A DNA stretch of 49,463 bases from the NCBI GenBank assembly GCA_013287475.1, contig JABDDT010000016.1:1-49463 (forward strand). The letters are read 5' to 3'. Shown piece by piece: positions 27,674-35,902 of this stretch. Made by a program: the position numbers and the translations under genes. The notes beneath the pieces were generated by a model. That model had not been told where the DNA came from. It made no database searches and saw nothing but the letters and a program-made list of their open reading frames with translations. The stretch comes from Bacteroidota bacterium. GTDB taxonomy: Bacteria; Bacteroidota; Bacteroidia; Chitinophagales; Chitinophagaceae. Position 1 is the stretch's first letter; every line of letters starts with the position of its first letter.

Positions 27674-28057
27674 ATGAAAATCGAAATGATTGTTGAAAGA
27701 ACAAGGACCGGATATTCAGCTTATGCAGATAATACTAAGGATATGATTTTTACTGTTGGCAAAGATTTGGAAGAACTGAAAAAGAATATTCTGGAAGTAG
27801 TAAATCTATCCCTTGAAGATCGTGGGAAAACTGCTACAATGGATGATATAAAAATTACTCTGGACCTTTCCCAATTCTTTTCATTCTATAAAGTCATTAA
27901 TGCCAAAGCCCTTTCAGAAAGAATTGGCATGAACCAAAGCCTGTTAGCACAATATATAAAAGGAAATAAAAAGCCCTCCACGGCCCAGAAAAAAAGAATA
28001 TTAAGAGGTGTACATCAGGTGGGCAGAGAACTTTCGGCAATAAAGGCATTAATTTAA
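27674..28057 (+). CDS. hicB: HicB-family antitoxin with C-terminal HTH
   Basis: The product has 127 residues. The N-terminal HicB-like half (about 1-60) has GYSAYADNTKDMIFTVGKDL; the C-terminal half (about 78-120) is a helix-turn-helix with LSERIGMNQSLLAQYIKGNKK. HicB binds HicA and represses its own promoter. It is intact while the toxin gene in front is broken, so it can only be an orphan antitoxin or a repressor. A typical hicB neutralises toxins of related loci in trans; whether this one does is not visible. Confidence 0.82.
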   Translation: MKIEMIVERTRTGYSAYADNTKDMIFTVGKDLEELKKNILEVVNLSLEDRGKTATMDDIKITLDLSQFFSFYKVINAKALSERIGMNQSLLAQYIKGNKKPSTAQKKRILRGVHQVGRELSAIKALI

Positions 28058-28075
28058 CTGGAATTTGCCGGTCCC

Positions 28076-28162
28076 TTGTTACTATCGAAAGATTTTGCCA
28101 AACTTGTTTTCATTGCACTCATCCTCGCTACCGCATTGGCCTGGTTCATTATGAATAAATGG
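28076..28162 (+). pseudogene. Fragment of an FtsX-like permease C-terminus
   Basis: In one frame this reads LLLSKDFAKLVFIALILATALAWFIMNKW (29 codons), matching the segment near the C-terminus of the intact permeases (for example LLSKDFLKLVLISF in paralogue 5). There is no upstream coding part: hicB ends 19 bp before it, and a repeat array begins straight after. It is a deletion scar showing that a further permease gene once stood here. Confidence 0.78.
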
Positions 28163-28273
28163 AATGAGATATGGGATATGAGATATGGGTTATGAATGTT
28201 TAATAAACTCATATCTCATATCCCATAACTAATATCCCATAACTAATATCCCATAGCCCATAGCTCATAGCCA
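28160..28273. repeat. Facing heptamer arrays (atatggg / cccatat)
   Basis: The left arm at 28160-28193 faces the right arm at 28208-28273, which includes TAATATCCCATAACTAATAT. The same word family lies on the other side of the hicAB locus, so hicAB and the permease scrap are bracketed by related arrays. Confidence 0.82.
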
Positions 28274-28408
28274 ATCTTTCCCAACCTTGGAATTAACGAA
28301 CACATAACAGCCATTTAACAAGCCGGTGGAACGTCGAAATAATATGATACCTGATGCGTCGTTTAAGGGAGGTATCGATCATATCCTAAATAAAAAAACC
28401 ATCATCAA

Positions 28409-29407
28409 ATGAATCCTAGAAACCAATGGCGCATGGCCATTTGCTCGATTGCACTTTTTGGCCTTGTAATATCCTGTAGTAAGGATAACAACAGCACCAA
28501 TTCAAATCAAACAACAGTTCAGACACAGGCAGACGACCAAGCGATGGTATCCACCGAATCGGATATTATGGCCAACGATGTCAATGTCGCTTTGAGCAGC
28601 TCTTCATCCTTTAACGGAGAGTCAACCAACATAATCCGTTCAGGAACCATAGCGGTGAACAGCACAAATGAAACACTGGGGGTTGACAGTATCAACAATT
28701 CACTGATCTGCGATGCAACCATAGTTGTCGACACCACGGTAAATCCAAGAACACTTACCATTACTTATAATGGTACAAACTGCTGGGGCAACCGCACCCG
28801 CACAGGTACAGTCGTTGTCTCTATTGCGGCAGGTACTCATTGGATGGATGTAAATGCTGTGGTTACTATCACAATACAGAACCTAACCATCAAACGTATC
28901 GGCGATGGAAAAACAATTATCTTAAATGGTACACGCACAATGACCAATGTAAGCGGGGGAAGTATGACGCAATTGGCTACACTCAACAGCATCGTCCATA
29001 CCATCAGCGATAACCTATCTATCACATTTGCTGATAACCTCGTCCGCAGCTGGCATGTTTCCAAGCAACGAGTATTCACATATAATAACGGAATCATTAT
29101 GACCACTACCGGTACACACAGCGATGGAGTAAATACCAATGTTGCTGAATGGGGAACAAACCGTTTCGGTACTGCATTCGAATCTCTGATCACCGTGCCA
29201 AAAGTATTTCGTCAGGATTGCGACTTCAGACTTGTCAGCGGACAGAACGTGATTCTGCGTTCAGACAGCCTGAACTCAGTGATCACATTCGGACTTGATG
29301 CTACAGGCCACACGACAGCATGCCCTGGCTCTGGAAATTATTATCTGGAAATTACCTGGACTTTTCCGAACGGAAAGAGTACGCTGCCGATAATACTTCC
29401 TTACTAA
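28409..29407 (+). CDS. Predicted lipoprotein, Ser/Thr/Asn-rich, unknown function
   Basis: The product has 332 residues. The N-terminus MNPRNQWRMAICSIALFGLVISC is a lipoprotein signal with lipobox VISC (C23), followed by a Ser/Asn/Gln/Thr-rich linker to about residue 60. The rest is beta-strand-rich with alternating hydrophobic and Thr/Asn positions (TLTITYNGTNCWGNRTRTGT, GKTIILNGTRTMTN). I recognise no named family. An outer-membrane or surface-exposed protein is likely. It appears monocistronic. Confidence 0.7.
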   Translation: MNPRNQWRMAICSIALFGLVISCSKDNNSTNSNQTTVQTQADDQAMVSTESDIMANDVNVALSSSSSFNGESTNIIRSGTIAVNSTNETLGVDSINNSLICDATIVVDTTVNPRTLTITYNGTNCWGNRTRTGTVVVSIAAGTHWMDVNAVVTITIQNLTIKRIGDGKTIILNGTRTMTNVSGGSMTQLATLNSIVHTISDNLSITFADNLVRSWHVSKQRVFTYNNGIIMTTTGTHSDGVNTNVAEWGTNRFGTAFESLITVPKVFRQDCDFRLVSGQNVILRSDSLNSVITFGLDATGHTTACPGSGNYYLEITWTFPNGKSTLPIILPY

Positions 29408-29412
29408 AACAC

Positions 29413-29511
29413 TTCAATTGTCAATTGTCAATTGTTAATTGTTAATGACGAACTAGTTGCAAACTGCAAAAAATGAGCGTTAACAATTAACAATTGACAA
29501 TTAACAATTAA
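29413..29511. repeat. Facing heptamer arms (caattgt / taacaat)
   Basis: The left arm at 29413-29445 (CAATTGTCAATTGTC and on) faces the right arm at 29478-29511 (TTAACAATTAACAATTG and on). It lies between convergent genes, so a bidirectional terminator role is plausible. The right arm abuts the aminotransferase stop codon. Confidence 0.82.
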
Positions 29512-30650
29512 ACCTTGCTTAGTTTTTCTACAGCGGAAACAATCGTTTCGCTTTTCTTCGCGAAACAAAACCTCAATACTTTATCATCCTTGCCTGATTG
29601 ATAAAATGCTGAGACAGGAATCGCAGCAACACCACATTGGGCGACGAGTGTTTTGGCGAATTCACTATCCGGTTCATCTGAAATGTCTTTATAAGAATAG
29701 ATCTGAAAATAACTTCCATGCGTAGGCAGTGCATTGAAACGCGTGGCAGACATGAGCTCCTGGAAAAAATCTCTTTTCTTCTGCATGAAATCCGGCATCG
29801 AAAGATAATGAGAAGGCTCTTTTAAGAAAGAAGCGAGTGCAACCTGTGTGGGTGTAAAACAACTGAAGGCATCGAACTGATGAAATTTTCTGAATTCTTT
29901 CGTCAGTGTTTCCGGCGCCACACAATAACCCAGTTTCCAGCCTGTGCAATTAAAAACTTTCCCCAGGGAGAAACAAACAAAACTTCTTTCAAATAAATCA
30001 GGATACCGGAGGATTGAACAATGAGGTATCCCGTCGAGGATGATATGCTCATACACTTCATCCGAAACAATAAAAATATTCGTATCATATACCAGCCTGC
30101 GAAGTTCTTCGATATCGTCTTCGGACAGCACGGCACCTGTGGGATTGTGTGGTGAATTCAGAACGATCACTTTTGTTTTAGCTGTCTTCGCCTTATGCGC
30201 TTTTTTCCAGTCTATTTTATAAGAAGGATATTCAAGAGGCACTGCAACCGGCACTGCACCATTCATCAGGATATTCGGAATATAACTATCATAAGCCGGT
30301 TCAAATACGATCACTTCATCGCCTGGTTGCAGAATGGTACTAAGTGCTGTATAGATGGCATAAGTACCACCAGGTGTGATCGTGATTTCTGATAACGGAT
30401 GAACCGCAAGTTTATAAAGCAACTCTATTTTCCCTGACAGAGTTTCTAGTAAGGGCGGATGACCTGGCATTGGCGCGTACTGATTGTATCCATCCCTCAT
30501 CGCCTTCGCGACAAGTTCCACCAGATCCGGATCCATCGGGAAATCAGGAAAACCCTGTCCCAGGTTTATAGCACCCGTCTTCGTCGCCAACCCGCTCATC
30601 ACGGTGAAGATGGTTGTGCCTATGTTGGGGAGCTTTGAATGTAAATGCAT
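29508..30650 (-). CDS. PLP-dependent aminotransferase, methionine aminotransferase (YbdL)-like
   Basis: The product has 380 residues, a fold-type I class I/II aminotransferase. Visible features are INLGQGFPDFPMDP near the N-terminus, NQYAPMPGHPPLLE, NSPHNPTGAV, SDEVYEH, and the PLP lysine in SLGKVFNCTGWKLGY. The start LPNIGTTIFTVMSGLA and the pattern match the YbdL/methionine aminotransferase group, which uses methionine and other hydrophobic amino acids with keto acids. Kynurenine aminotransferase-like activity is an alternative. It is the last gene of a minus-strand series kdsD, manC, aminotransferase, with repeat hairpins in each gap. Confidence 0.83.
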   Translation of the reverse strand: MHLHSKLPNIGTTIFTVMSGLATKTGAINLGQGFPDFPMDPDLVELVAKAMRDGYNQYAPMPGHPPLLETLSGKIELLYKLAVHPLSEITITPGGTYAIYTALSTILQPGDEVIVFEPAYDSYIPNILMNGAVPVAVPLEYPSYKIDWKKAHKAKTAKTKVIVLNSPHNPTGAVLSEDDIEELRRLVYDTNIFIVSDEVYEHIILDGIPHCSILRYPDLFERSFVCFSLGKVFNCTGWKLGYCVAPETLTKEFRKFHQFDAFSCFTPTQVALASFLKEPSHYLSMPDFMQKKRDFFQELMSATRFNALPTHGSYFQIYSYKDISDEPDSEFAKTLVAQCGVAAIPVSAFYQSGKDDKVLRFCFAKKSETIVSAVEKLSKV

Positions 30651-30653
30651 GTT

Positions 30654-30760
30654 AGTTGGCCGTTAGCGGTTGGCCGTTGGCCGATTTAATTAATTTTTAT
30701 GATTTATTCCAAGCGTTAAAATACACCGCCAACGGTCAACGGTCATCGGTCATCGATCAT
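30654..30760. repeat. ggccgtt heptamers facing aacggtc words
   Basis: The left arm at 30654-30684 (GTTGGCCGTTAGCGGTTGGC and on) and the right arm at 30726-30760 (CGCCAACGGTCAACGGTCAT and on) are partly complementary. The array reaches the guanylyltransferase stop codon. Confidence 0.78.
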
Positions 30761-31839
30761 AAGTATTCATCCCCAATCTCTCTCCTCACCTCCGCCACAT
30801 AGTCTTTTATCTCCTGTTCTTTTTCTCTCTTGCAAACGAGCAGCACATCCTGCGTATCAACGACGATAAAATCATCGAGACCCTGGAGGACCATGAGTTT
30901 TTTATTTCCGGAATGAACAATACATTTCGTAGCGTCAATGATCAATACATTCTTTCCTGCAATCGCATTCCCGAGTTCGTCTTTATCCAGATTTTCATAT
31001 GCACTATTCCAGGTGCCGAGATCACTCCATCCAAAGGAAGAAGGAATCACGTATACATTATTGGCTTTCTCCATGATGCCGAAATCGATCGAGATCGTTG
31101 TGCACAGAGGATAAATATATTCCAGTGTTTTTTTCTCTCCGGGCGTATTGAAAGCTTCTTTTTCTGCTACAAACACATCATACATTTCAGGAAGATAGAT
31201 TTCAAAAGCTTTGATGATATTCTTCACCTGCCATACGAATATGCCCGCGTTCCAAAGAAAATCCCCGCTGGCAAGAAATGTTTTTGCAAGCTCCAGGTTG
31301 GGCTTCTCGGTAAAAGTTTTTACTTTATAGGTATTGTCCGTCACCGTTTGCAGCTCCCTCTGAATATATCCATAACCCGTATTCGGTTTCAGCGGTGTAA
31401 TTCCGAGCGTGATCAGTGCATTGTGTTTGTTTACAAAACTCAATGCCTCGAGACAAACTTTCTTGAATGCAATTCTGTCGAGCACCATATGATCCGCAGG
31501 TGCGACGATCAAAGATGCTTTCGGATCCATCTGCATTAATTTAAAAGAAATATAAGCTATGCAGGGTGCTGTGTTTTTGCGTGAGGGTTCACCGAGAATA
31601 TTTTCTTTAGGGATATGGGGTAATTGTTTTTCAACAATATGCATGTATTCGTTGGAAGTAACGACATATATATTTTCCGGACGAATGAAATCTGTTAATC
31701 TCTGAAAAGTAGCCTGGATAAGGGTCTGACCGATATTTAATATATCAAGAAATTGTTTTGGATAGTTCTGCCGGCTCATGGGCCAGAAACGACTTCCTAT
31801 TCCCCCTGCCATGATGACCGCGTACTGGTGTTCGTTCAT
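30757..31839 (-). CDS. manC: Mannose-1-phosphate guanylyltransferase
   Basis: The enzyme makes GDP-mannose from mannose-1-phosphate and GTP for polysaccharide and glycoprotein synthesis. The 360 residues cover only the nucleotidyltransferase domain; the PMI domain of bifunctional ManC is absent, as is common in Bacteroidota. The nucleotide-binding start is MAGGIGSRFWPMSRQNYPKQ (10-29). Further motifs are IVAPADHMV, GYGYIQRE, FTEKPN, FLWNAGIFVW and SIDFGIMEKA. No other GDP-mannose gene is adjacent. Confidence 0.88.
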   Translation of the reverse strand: MNEHQYAVIMAGGIGSRFWPMSRQNYPKQFLDILNIGQTLIQATFQRLTDFIRPENIYVVTSNEYMHIVEKQLPHIPKENILGEPSRKNTAPCIAYISFKLMQMDPKASLIVAPADHMVLDRIAFKKVCLEALSFVNKHNALITLGITPLKPNTGYGYIQRELQTVTDNTYKVKTFTEKPNLELAKTFLASGDFLWNAGIFVWQVKNIIKAFEIYLPEMYDVFVAEKEAFNTPGEKKTLEYIYPLCTTISIDFGIMEKANNVYVIPSSFGWSDLGTWNSAYENLDKDELGNAIAGKNVLIIDATKCIVHSGNKKLMVLQGLDDFIVVDTQDVLLVCKREKEQEIKDYVAEVRREIGDEYL

Positions 31840-31867
31840 ATCTACTATTTTTATAAACCCTTTTTTA

Positions 31868-31981
31868 TCGTTGGCGGTTGGCCGTTGGCCGTTGGCGGAC
31901 TTTTAATTTATCAGGCTGATTAGTTTTAATGTTGGCCTTAATCTATCATCTGCCGCCAACCGCCAACTGCCAACGGCCAAC
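31868..31981. repeat. Facing ggcggtt / gccaacc heptamer arms
   Basis: The left arm at 31868-31899 (CGTTGGCGGTTGGCCGTTGG and on) faces the right arm at 31951-31981 (GCCGCCAACCGCCAACTGCC and on). It begins next to the kdsD stop and ends 29 bp before the manC start. It uses the same word family as 24767-24827 and 30654-30760. Confidence 0.85.
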
Positions 31982-31984
31982 GAT

Positions 31985-32950
31985 TTAAATTATTCCCTCT
32001 TTAATTAAATCATGTATATGAATAAATCCCTCATATTTATTTCCATCCATTACGGCCAGCTGGCTGATATCCTTCAATCTTAAAATTTCCAAAGCTTCTA
32101 CCGCCAATGCATCTTTCTGAATCGTGGTGGGTTTTGTACTCATGATATCACGCGCATGAACAGTCGAAGTATTTATATTTTTCTCCAGCATTCTTCTCAA
32201 ATCTCCGTCGGTGATAATTCCCTGCAATTCCTGCGCCTTATCCACGACGGCTGTTGCACCCAGTCTTTTGGAAGTCATTTCCATGATCACTTCTTTAAGG
32301 GAAGCTCCCGAACTTACCTGAGGTTTGGCATTATGAATATAAATATCACTTACGCGGAGGTAGAGTTTTTTCCCCAACGTACCACCGGGATGAAAGCGCG
32401 CAAAATCTTTCGTACCGAATCCTTTCAGTTCCATCAAAGTAATGGCAAGTGCATCGCCCATCACGAGCTGGGCTGTGGTGCTGCTGGTGGGTGCCAGATT
32501 ATGAAGACATGCTTCTTCAGAAACCGTCGTATTCAAAAATATATCCGACTTTTTTGCCAGCAGTGAATCTTTATTTCCTACCATGCCGATGAGTTTGTTT
32601 TTATCGCGGGCAAGTAAAGGAAGCAGGGCCTTGATCTCGGGACTCTCACCACTCTTGCTGATGATCATCAGGATATCTTCTTCGCTTACCATGCCCAGGT
32701 CACCATGGATGGCATCGGCAGCATGCATGAAAGCAGCAGGCGTTCCCGTCGAATTCAGTGTGGCCACAATTTTTTGTGCAATGATTGCGCTCTTGCCGAC
32801 ACCGCTGATGACCAATCGCCCTCTGCAATTGGCGATCATTTGAACCGCATTAACAAACGCATCGTCGATATAGGCTTCCATCGCAGAGATGGCAGCTGCC
32901 TCTTTTTGAATGATGTTCAGGCCGGAAGCCCGGATTTTTCCTTTCGTCAT
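31985..32950 (-). CDS. kdsD: Arabinose-5-phosphate isomerase, KdsD/KpsF/GutQ family
   Basis: KdsD interconverts ribulose-5-phosphate and arabinose-5-phosphate, the first step to Kdo of lipopolysaccharide. The product is 321 residues. The SIS sugar-isomerase domain (about 30-170) shows ISGVGKSAIIAQKI, STGTPAAFMHAADAIHGDLG, IISKSGES and LAPTSSTTAQLVMGDALA. Two CBS domains follow (about 205-320). I used ATG at 32950; an in-frame TTG at 32962 would add four residues. It starts the minus-strand series that continues with manC, and is divergent from recQ. Confidence 0.92.
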   Translation of the reverse strand: MTKGKIRASGLNIIQKEAAAISAMEAYIDDAFVNAVQMIANCRGRLVISGVGKSAIIAQKIVATLNSTGTPAAFMHAADAIHGDLGMVSEEDILMIISKSGESPEIKALLPLLARDKNKLIGMVGNKDSLLAKKSDIFLNTTVSEEACLHNLAPTSSTTAQLVMGDALAITLMELKGFGTKDFARFHPGGTLGKKLYLRVSDIYIHNAKPQVSSGASLKEVIMEMTSKRLGATAVVDKAQELQGIITDGDLRRMLEKNINTSTVHARDIMSTKPTTIQKDALAVEALEILRLKDISQLAVMDGNKYEGFIHIHDLIKEGII

Positions 32951-33154
32951 GGATGGGTGCAAATTTAGAGCTTTCTAAAGGCCTATAAAGCCTGCAACAG
33001 GGAATTTTTAACAATTTCACCCTAAACCAGACCCTTATATTTTGTAATTTCGCCAACCCCGGAAATGACCTGCCGGCCAAATAACGTTTGCTTTCCATTC
33101 CCTATATTTTGATTAACTTAAGACTTTACACTGTGTGAAGGAAAATTATTGAGC

Positions 33155-35428
33155 ATGGCAACAACCGCTAAGAAAAAACCCATATCAAAAAAGACAACCC
33201 TATTTGACGAAAGTGAAGGCCCCGGACTTGTAGATCCAGAATTACTCACCCATCTCCAGGAACACTTTGGATTCGACGGGTTCAAACAGAACCAGGGCGC
33301 TATTATCAATTCCGTATTGAGTGGTAAAGATACTTTTGTGATCATGCCTACGGGCGGTGGCAAATCCTTATGCTACCAACTGCCCGCCATGATGAGCGAA
33401 GGCGTGGCTATTATCGTGAGTCCGCTGATCGCCCTCATGAAAAACCAGGTTGACCTGGTGCGTGGTTATAGTGAGAAAGATAATGTGGCGCATTTCCTGA
33501 ATTCCACCCTTACCAAAAAACAAATCAAAGAAGTTCATAAGGACCTTCTCGGTGGTCATACCAAGATGCTCTATGTAGCACCGGAAACACTTACCAAACA
33601 GGAGAACCTCGATTTCTTCAATGATTTAAAAATATCTTTTTTTGCTGTAGACGAAGCACATTGTATTTCAGAATGGGGACATGATTTCCGTCCTGAATAC
33701 CGGCGCCTCCGTGAGATCATGGATATGGTGAATCCCACTATTCCCGTGATCGCTCTAACGGCCACGGCTACCCCAAAAGTGCAGAGCGATATCATCAAGA
33801 ACCTCGCTTTGCGTGACCCCGAAATTTTTATCTCTTCCTTCAACCGTCCGAATCTCTATTATGAGATCCAGCCCAAAGTGAAAAAGGATCAGACGATTCG
33901 AAGTATCGTAAAATTCATCCTCGGACATAAAGGCAAGAGCGGCATCATCTATACGCTGAACCGCAAAACGACGGAAGAGCTGAGTGATATGCTGGTGGCC
34001 AACGGAATTAAATCGGTTGCTTATCATGCAGGACTGGATTCCAAGCTGCGTGCGGAGAGACAGGATCTTTTTATGAATGAAGATGTACAGGTGATTGTTG
34101 CGACCATCGCCTTCGGCATGGGCATCGACAAACCCGATATCCGTTTCGTAATACATTATAATATTCCAAAGTCCATCGAGAACTACTACCAGGAAACCGG
34201 CCGCGCGGGACGGGACGGACTCGAAGGAATCTGCGTTTTATATTATTCTCATAAGGACGTAGCCAAGCTGGAACATTTCATGAAAGACAAACCACTTTCC
34301 GAAAGAGAAGTGGGTGCGCAACTCATCAATGAAACGGTTGGATATGCCGAGACAGGTGTTTGCAGAAGAAAAGTACTGATGAGTTATTTCGGAGAAGAAT
34401 ATGATGTTGAGAATTGCGGCGAATGTGATAACTGCCGTCATCCGAAAGAAAGAGTGGAAGCGAAGGACAATGTAGTGAAGGCGCTCAAAGTAATCAAGGC
34501 CCTCGACGAAAGATTTGCATCCGATTATACCGTGAATGTGATCACAGGTAAACTCACGCCGCAACTGATGATGTTCCGTCACGAGAACCTTCCTGAGTTT
34601 GCAATCGGCAATGACGAAACAGAATATTACTGGAACACCGTACTGCGCCAGATGTTGCTTGGCGACCTGCTGGTAAAAGATATCGAAGAATACGGTGTGC
34701 TGAAGATCACGAAGAAGGGACAGGAATTTTTGAAGAAGCCCAGATCTTTCCCGATCGTGCTCAACAATGCTTTTGAAGAAGCGAATGCAGAAGACGATGA
34801 AGAACCTGGTGAAACCGTTCCTGAGGTCGTTGCGAGTGATGAGAAATTATTTGCGATGCTGATGGAACTTCGCCAAAGAGAATCGAAGAAAAAATCTCTT
34901 CCTCCTTTTGTGCTTTTCCTTGAAAATTCCATTCAGGATATGTCGACCATGTATCCGACAACGCTGGAGGAACTTGAAAAATGCCAGGGTGTTTCAAAAG
35001 GTAAAGCTATCCGCTATGGCAAACCTTTTATTGAGCTGATCGGGAAATATGTGGAAGAAAATGATATCGAGAGACCTGATGATTTCCAGATGAAGACAGT
35101 TGCTAATAAAAGTCTCAATAAAGTGTATATCATCCAGCAGATGGATAAAAAGATTCCGCTGGAAACGATTGCCAAGAATAAAGACATGCGCCTCGATGCA
35201 CTGCTCGAGAATATGGAAACGATCGCCGCCAGCGGTACCAAGCTTCACCTGGATTATGTGATCGATGAAATGCTCGACGAGTCTGAACAGGACGAGATCC
35301 TCGATTATTTCAAAGGCTGTGAAACTTCTTCCCTGCAGCTCGCGCAGCAGGAGCTTTCCGACGGCAATTACAGTTGGGAGCAGTTGAAGCTGATGAGGAT
35401 AAAGTTTCTTAACACCTATGGAATGTAA
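33155..35428 (+). CDS. recQ: ATP-dependent DNA helicase RecQ
   Basis: RecQ is a 3'-5' helicase in recombination and fork repair. The 757 residues comprise the SF2 core with Walker A TGGGKS (66-71), DEAH box (166-169, VDEAHCISEWGHDFRP) and the motif VI-like QETGRAGRDG. The RQC zinc site has Cys of GVCRRKV and NCGECDNC, then a winged helix. An HRDC domain (about 625-690, LPPFVLFLENSIQDMS) follows, and a C-terminal helical extension with IAKNKDMRLDALLENM. ATG 33155 is preferred over the TTG at 33149. The C-terminal extension is typical of Bacteroidota RecQ proteins. Confidence 0.94.
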   Translation: MATTAKKKPISKKTTLFDESEGPGLVDPELLTHLQEHFGFDGFKQNQGAIINSVLSGKDTFVIMPTGGGKSLCYQLPAMMSEGVAIIVSPLIALMKNQVDLVRGYSEKDNVAHFLNSTLTKKQIKEVHKDLLGGHTKMLYVAPETLTKQENLDFFNDLKISFFAVDEAHCISEWGHDFRPEYRRLREIMDMVNPTIPVIALTATATPKVQSDIIKNLALRDPEIFISSFNRPNLYYEIQPKVKKDQTIRSIVKFILGHKGKSGIIYTLNRKTTEELSDMLVANGIKSVAYHAGLDSKLRAERQDLFMNEDVQVIVATIAFGMGIDKPDIRFVIHYNIPKSIENYYQETGRAGRDGLEGICVLYYSHKDVAKLEHFMKDKPLSEREVGAQLINETVGYAETGVCRRKVLMSYFGEEYDVENCGECDNCRHPKERVEAKDNVVKALKVIKALDERFASDYTVNVITGKLTPQLMMFRHENLPEFAIGNDETEYYWNTVLRQMLLGDLLVKDIEEYGVLKITKKGQEFLKKPRSFPIVLNNAFEEANAEDDEEPGETVPEVVASDEKLFAMLMELRQRESKKKSLPPFVLFLENSIQDMSTMYPTTLEELEKCQGVSKGKAIRYGKPFIELIGKYVEENDIERPDDFQMKTVANKSLNKVYIIQQMDKKIPLETIAKNKDMRLDALLENMETIAASGTKLHLDYVIDEMLDESEQDEILDYFKGCETSSLQLAQQELSDGNYSWEQLKLMRIKFLNTYGM

Positions 35429-35475
35429 GGGTTCGTCGGGTAGTCTTGATTTTCGGCAAATACACGCCTGGCGTC

Positions 35476-35580
35476 GGGATACTTTGAATTCACAGCAAAG
35501 GCACACCTGCTGCGCTCTGTTTCTCCGATATTATGAGACCCTGTGCGCAGCAGCTGAAGGCTGTGAATTCAAAGTATTCC
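35476..35580. repeat. Long imperfect palindrome downstream of recQ
   Basis: Outer arms ATACTTTGAATTCACAGC (35479-35496) and GCTGTGAATTCAAAGTAT (35560-35577) are exact complements of 18 bp. Inner arms CTGCTGCGC (35507-35515) and GCGCAGCAG (35545-35553) are exact complements of 9 bp. Total span is about 105 bp. It is not built from tandem words, unlike other hairpins in the window. It could be a structured RNA, a terminator with an unusual shape, or a non-autonomous mobile element. The remainder of the gap 35429-35734 holds nothing I recognise. Confidence 0.75.
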
Positions 35581-35734
35581 CTCCTTTTATAGGTATATAG
35601 GGAAAATTTACAATCTATTATTTATTATTTATACTCCTTACTTACCATCCGTAAGCTGAAATTTGGACCTATCTCCTCTCTAATTGTATATTAAAATTTA
35701 CTAGACTCTTACATAAAAGTATCGTCCTCCTTGA

Positions 35735-35765
35735 TTGCCAAAATGCTGAAATTCCCCTATTTTTG
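35735..35765 (+). promoter_or_regulatory. Promoter of tRNA-Phe
   Basis: TTG at 35735-35737 and TATTTTTG at 35758-35765, 20 bp apart, fit the Bacteroidota -33/-7 pattern. The expected start is about 20 bp before the mature tRNA. Confidence 0.5.
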
Positions 35766-35793
35766 CAGCCCGTCCTGAAAATGGACAATGGTT

Positions 35794-35866
35794 GGTGCGG
35801 TAGCTCAGTTGGTAGAGCAAAGGACTGAAAATCCTTGTGTCGGCGGTTCAATCCCGCCCCACACCA
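35794..35866 (+). tRNA. tRNA-Phe (GAA)
   Basis: The cloverleaf is complete: D-stem GCTC/GAGC, anticodon stem AAGGA/TCCTT with loop CTGAAAA (anticodon GAA at 35827-35829), and T-arm GGCGG-TTCAATC-CCGCC. The acceptor stem GGTGCGG/CCACACC has one C-A mismatch at position 5:68. CCA is not encoded. The mismatch is unusual and is shared with the partial copy at 43.9 kb. It may slightly weaken the tRNA, and another tRNA-Phe gene may exist elsewhere in the genome. Confidence 0.9.
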
Positions 35867-35867
35867 C
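35814..35867 (+). repeat. 54-bp direct repeat, left copy (possible attachment site)
   Basis: This 3' part of tRNA-Phe recurs at 43895-43948 with two mismatches over 54 bp. Integrases commonly use tRNA 3' ends, leaving an intact tRNA on one side and a partial copy on the other, as seen here. Confidence 0.65.
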
Positions 35868-35870
35868 AGA

Positions 35871-35897
35871 GCCTCTGATAAAGTCAGAGGCTTTTTT
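35871..35897 (+). terminator. Intrinsic terminator of tRNA-Phe
   Basis: GCCTCTGA pairs with TCAGAGGC around TAAAG, followed by six T. A mutated copy lies at 39563-39588. Confidence 0.85.
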
Positions 35898-35902
35898 ATT
35901 AT

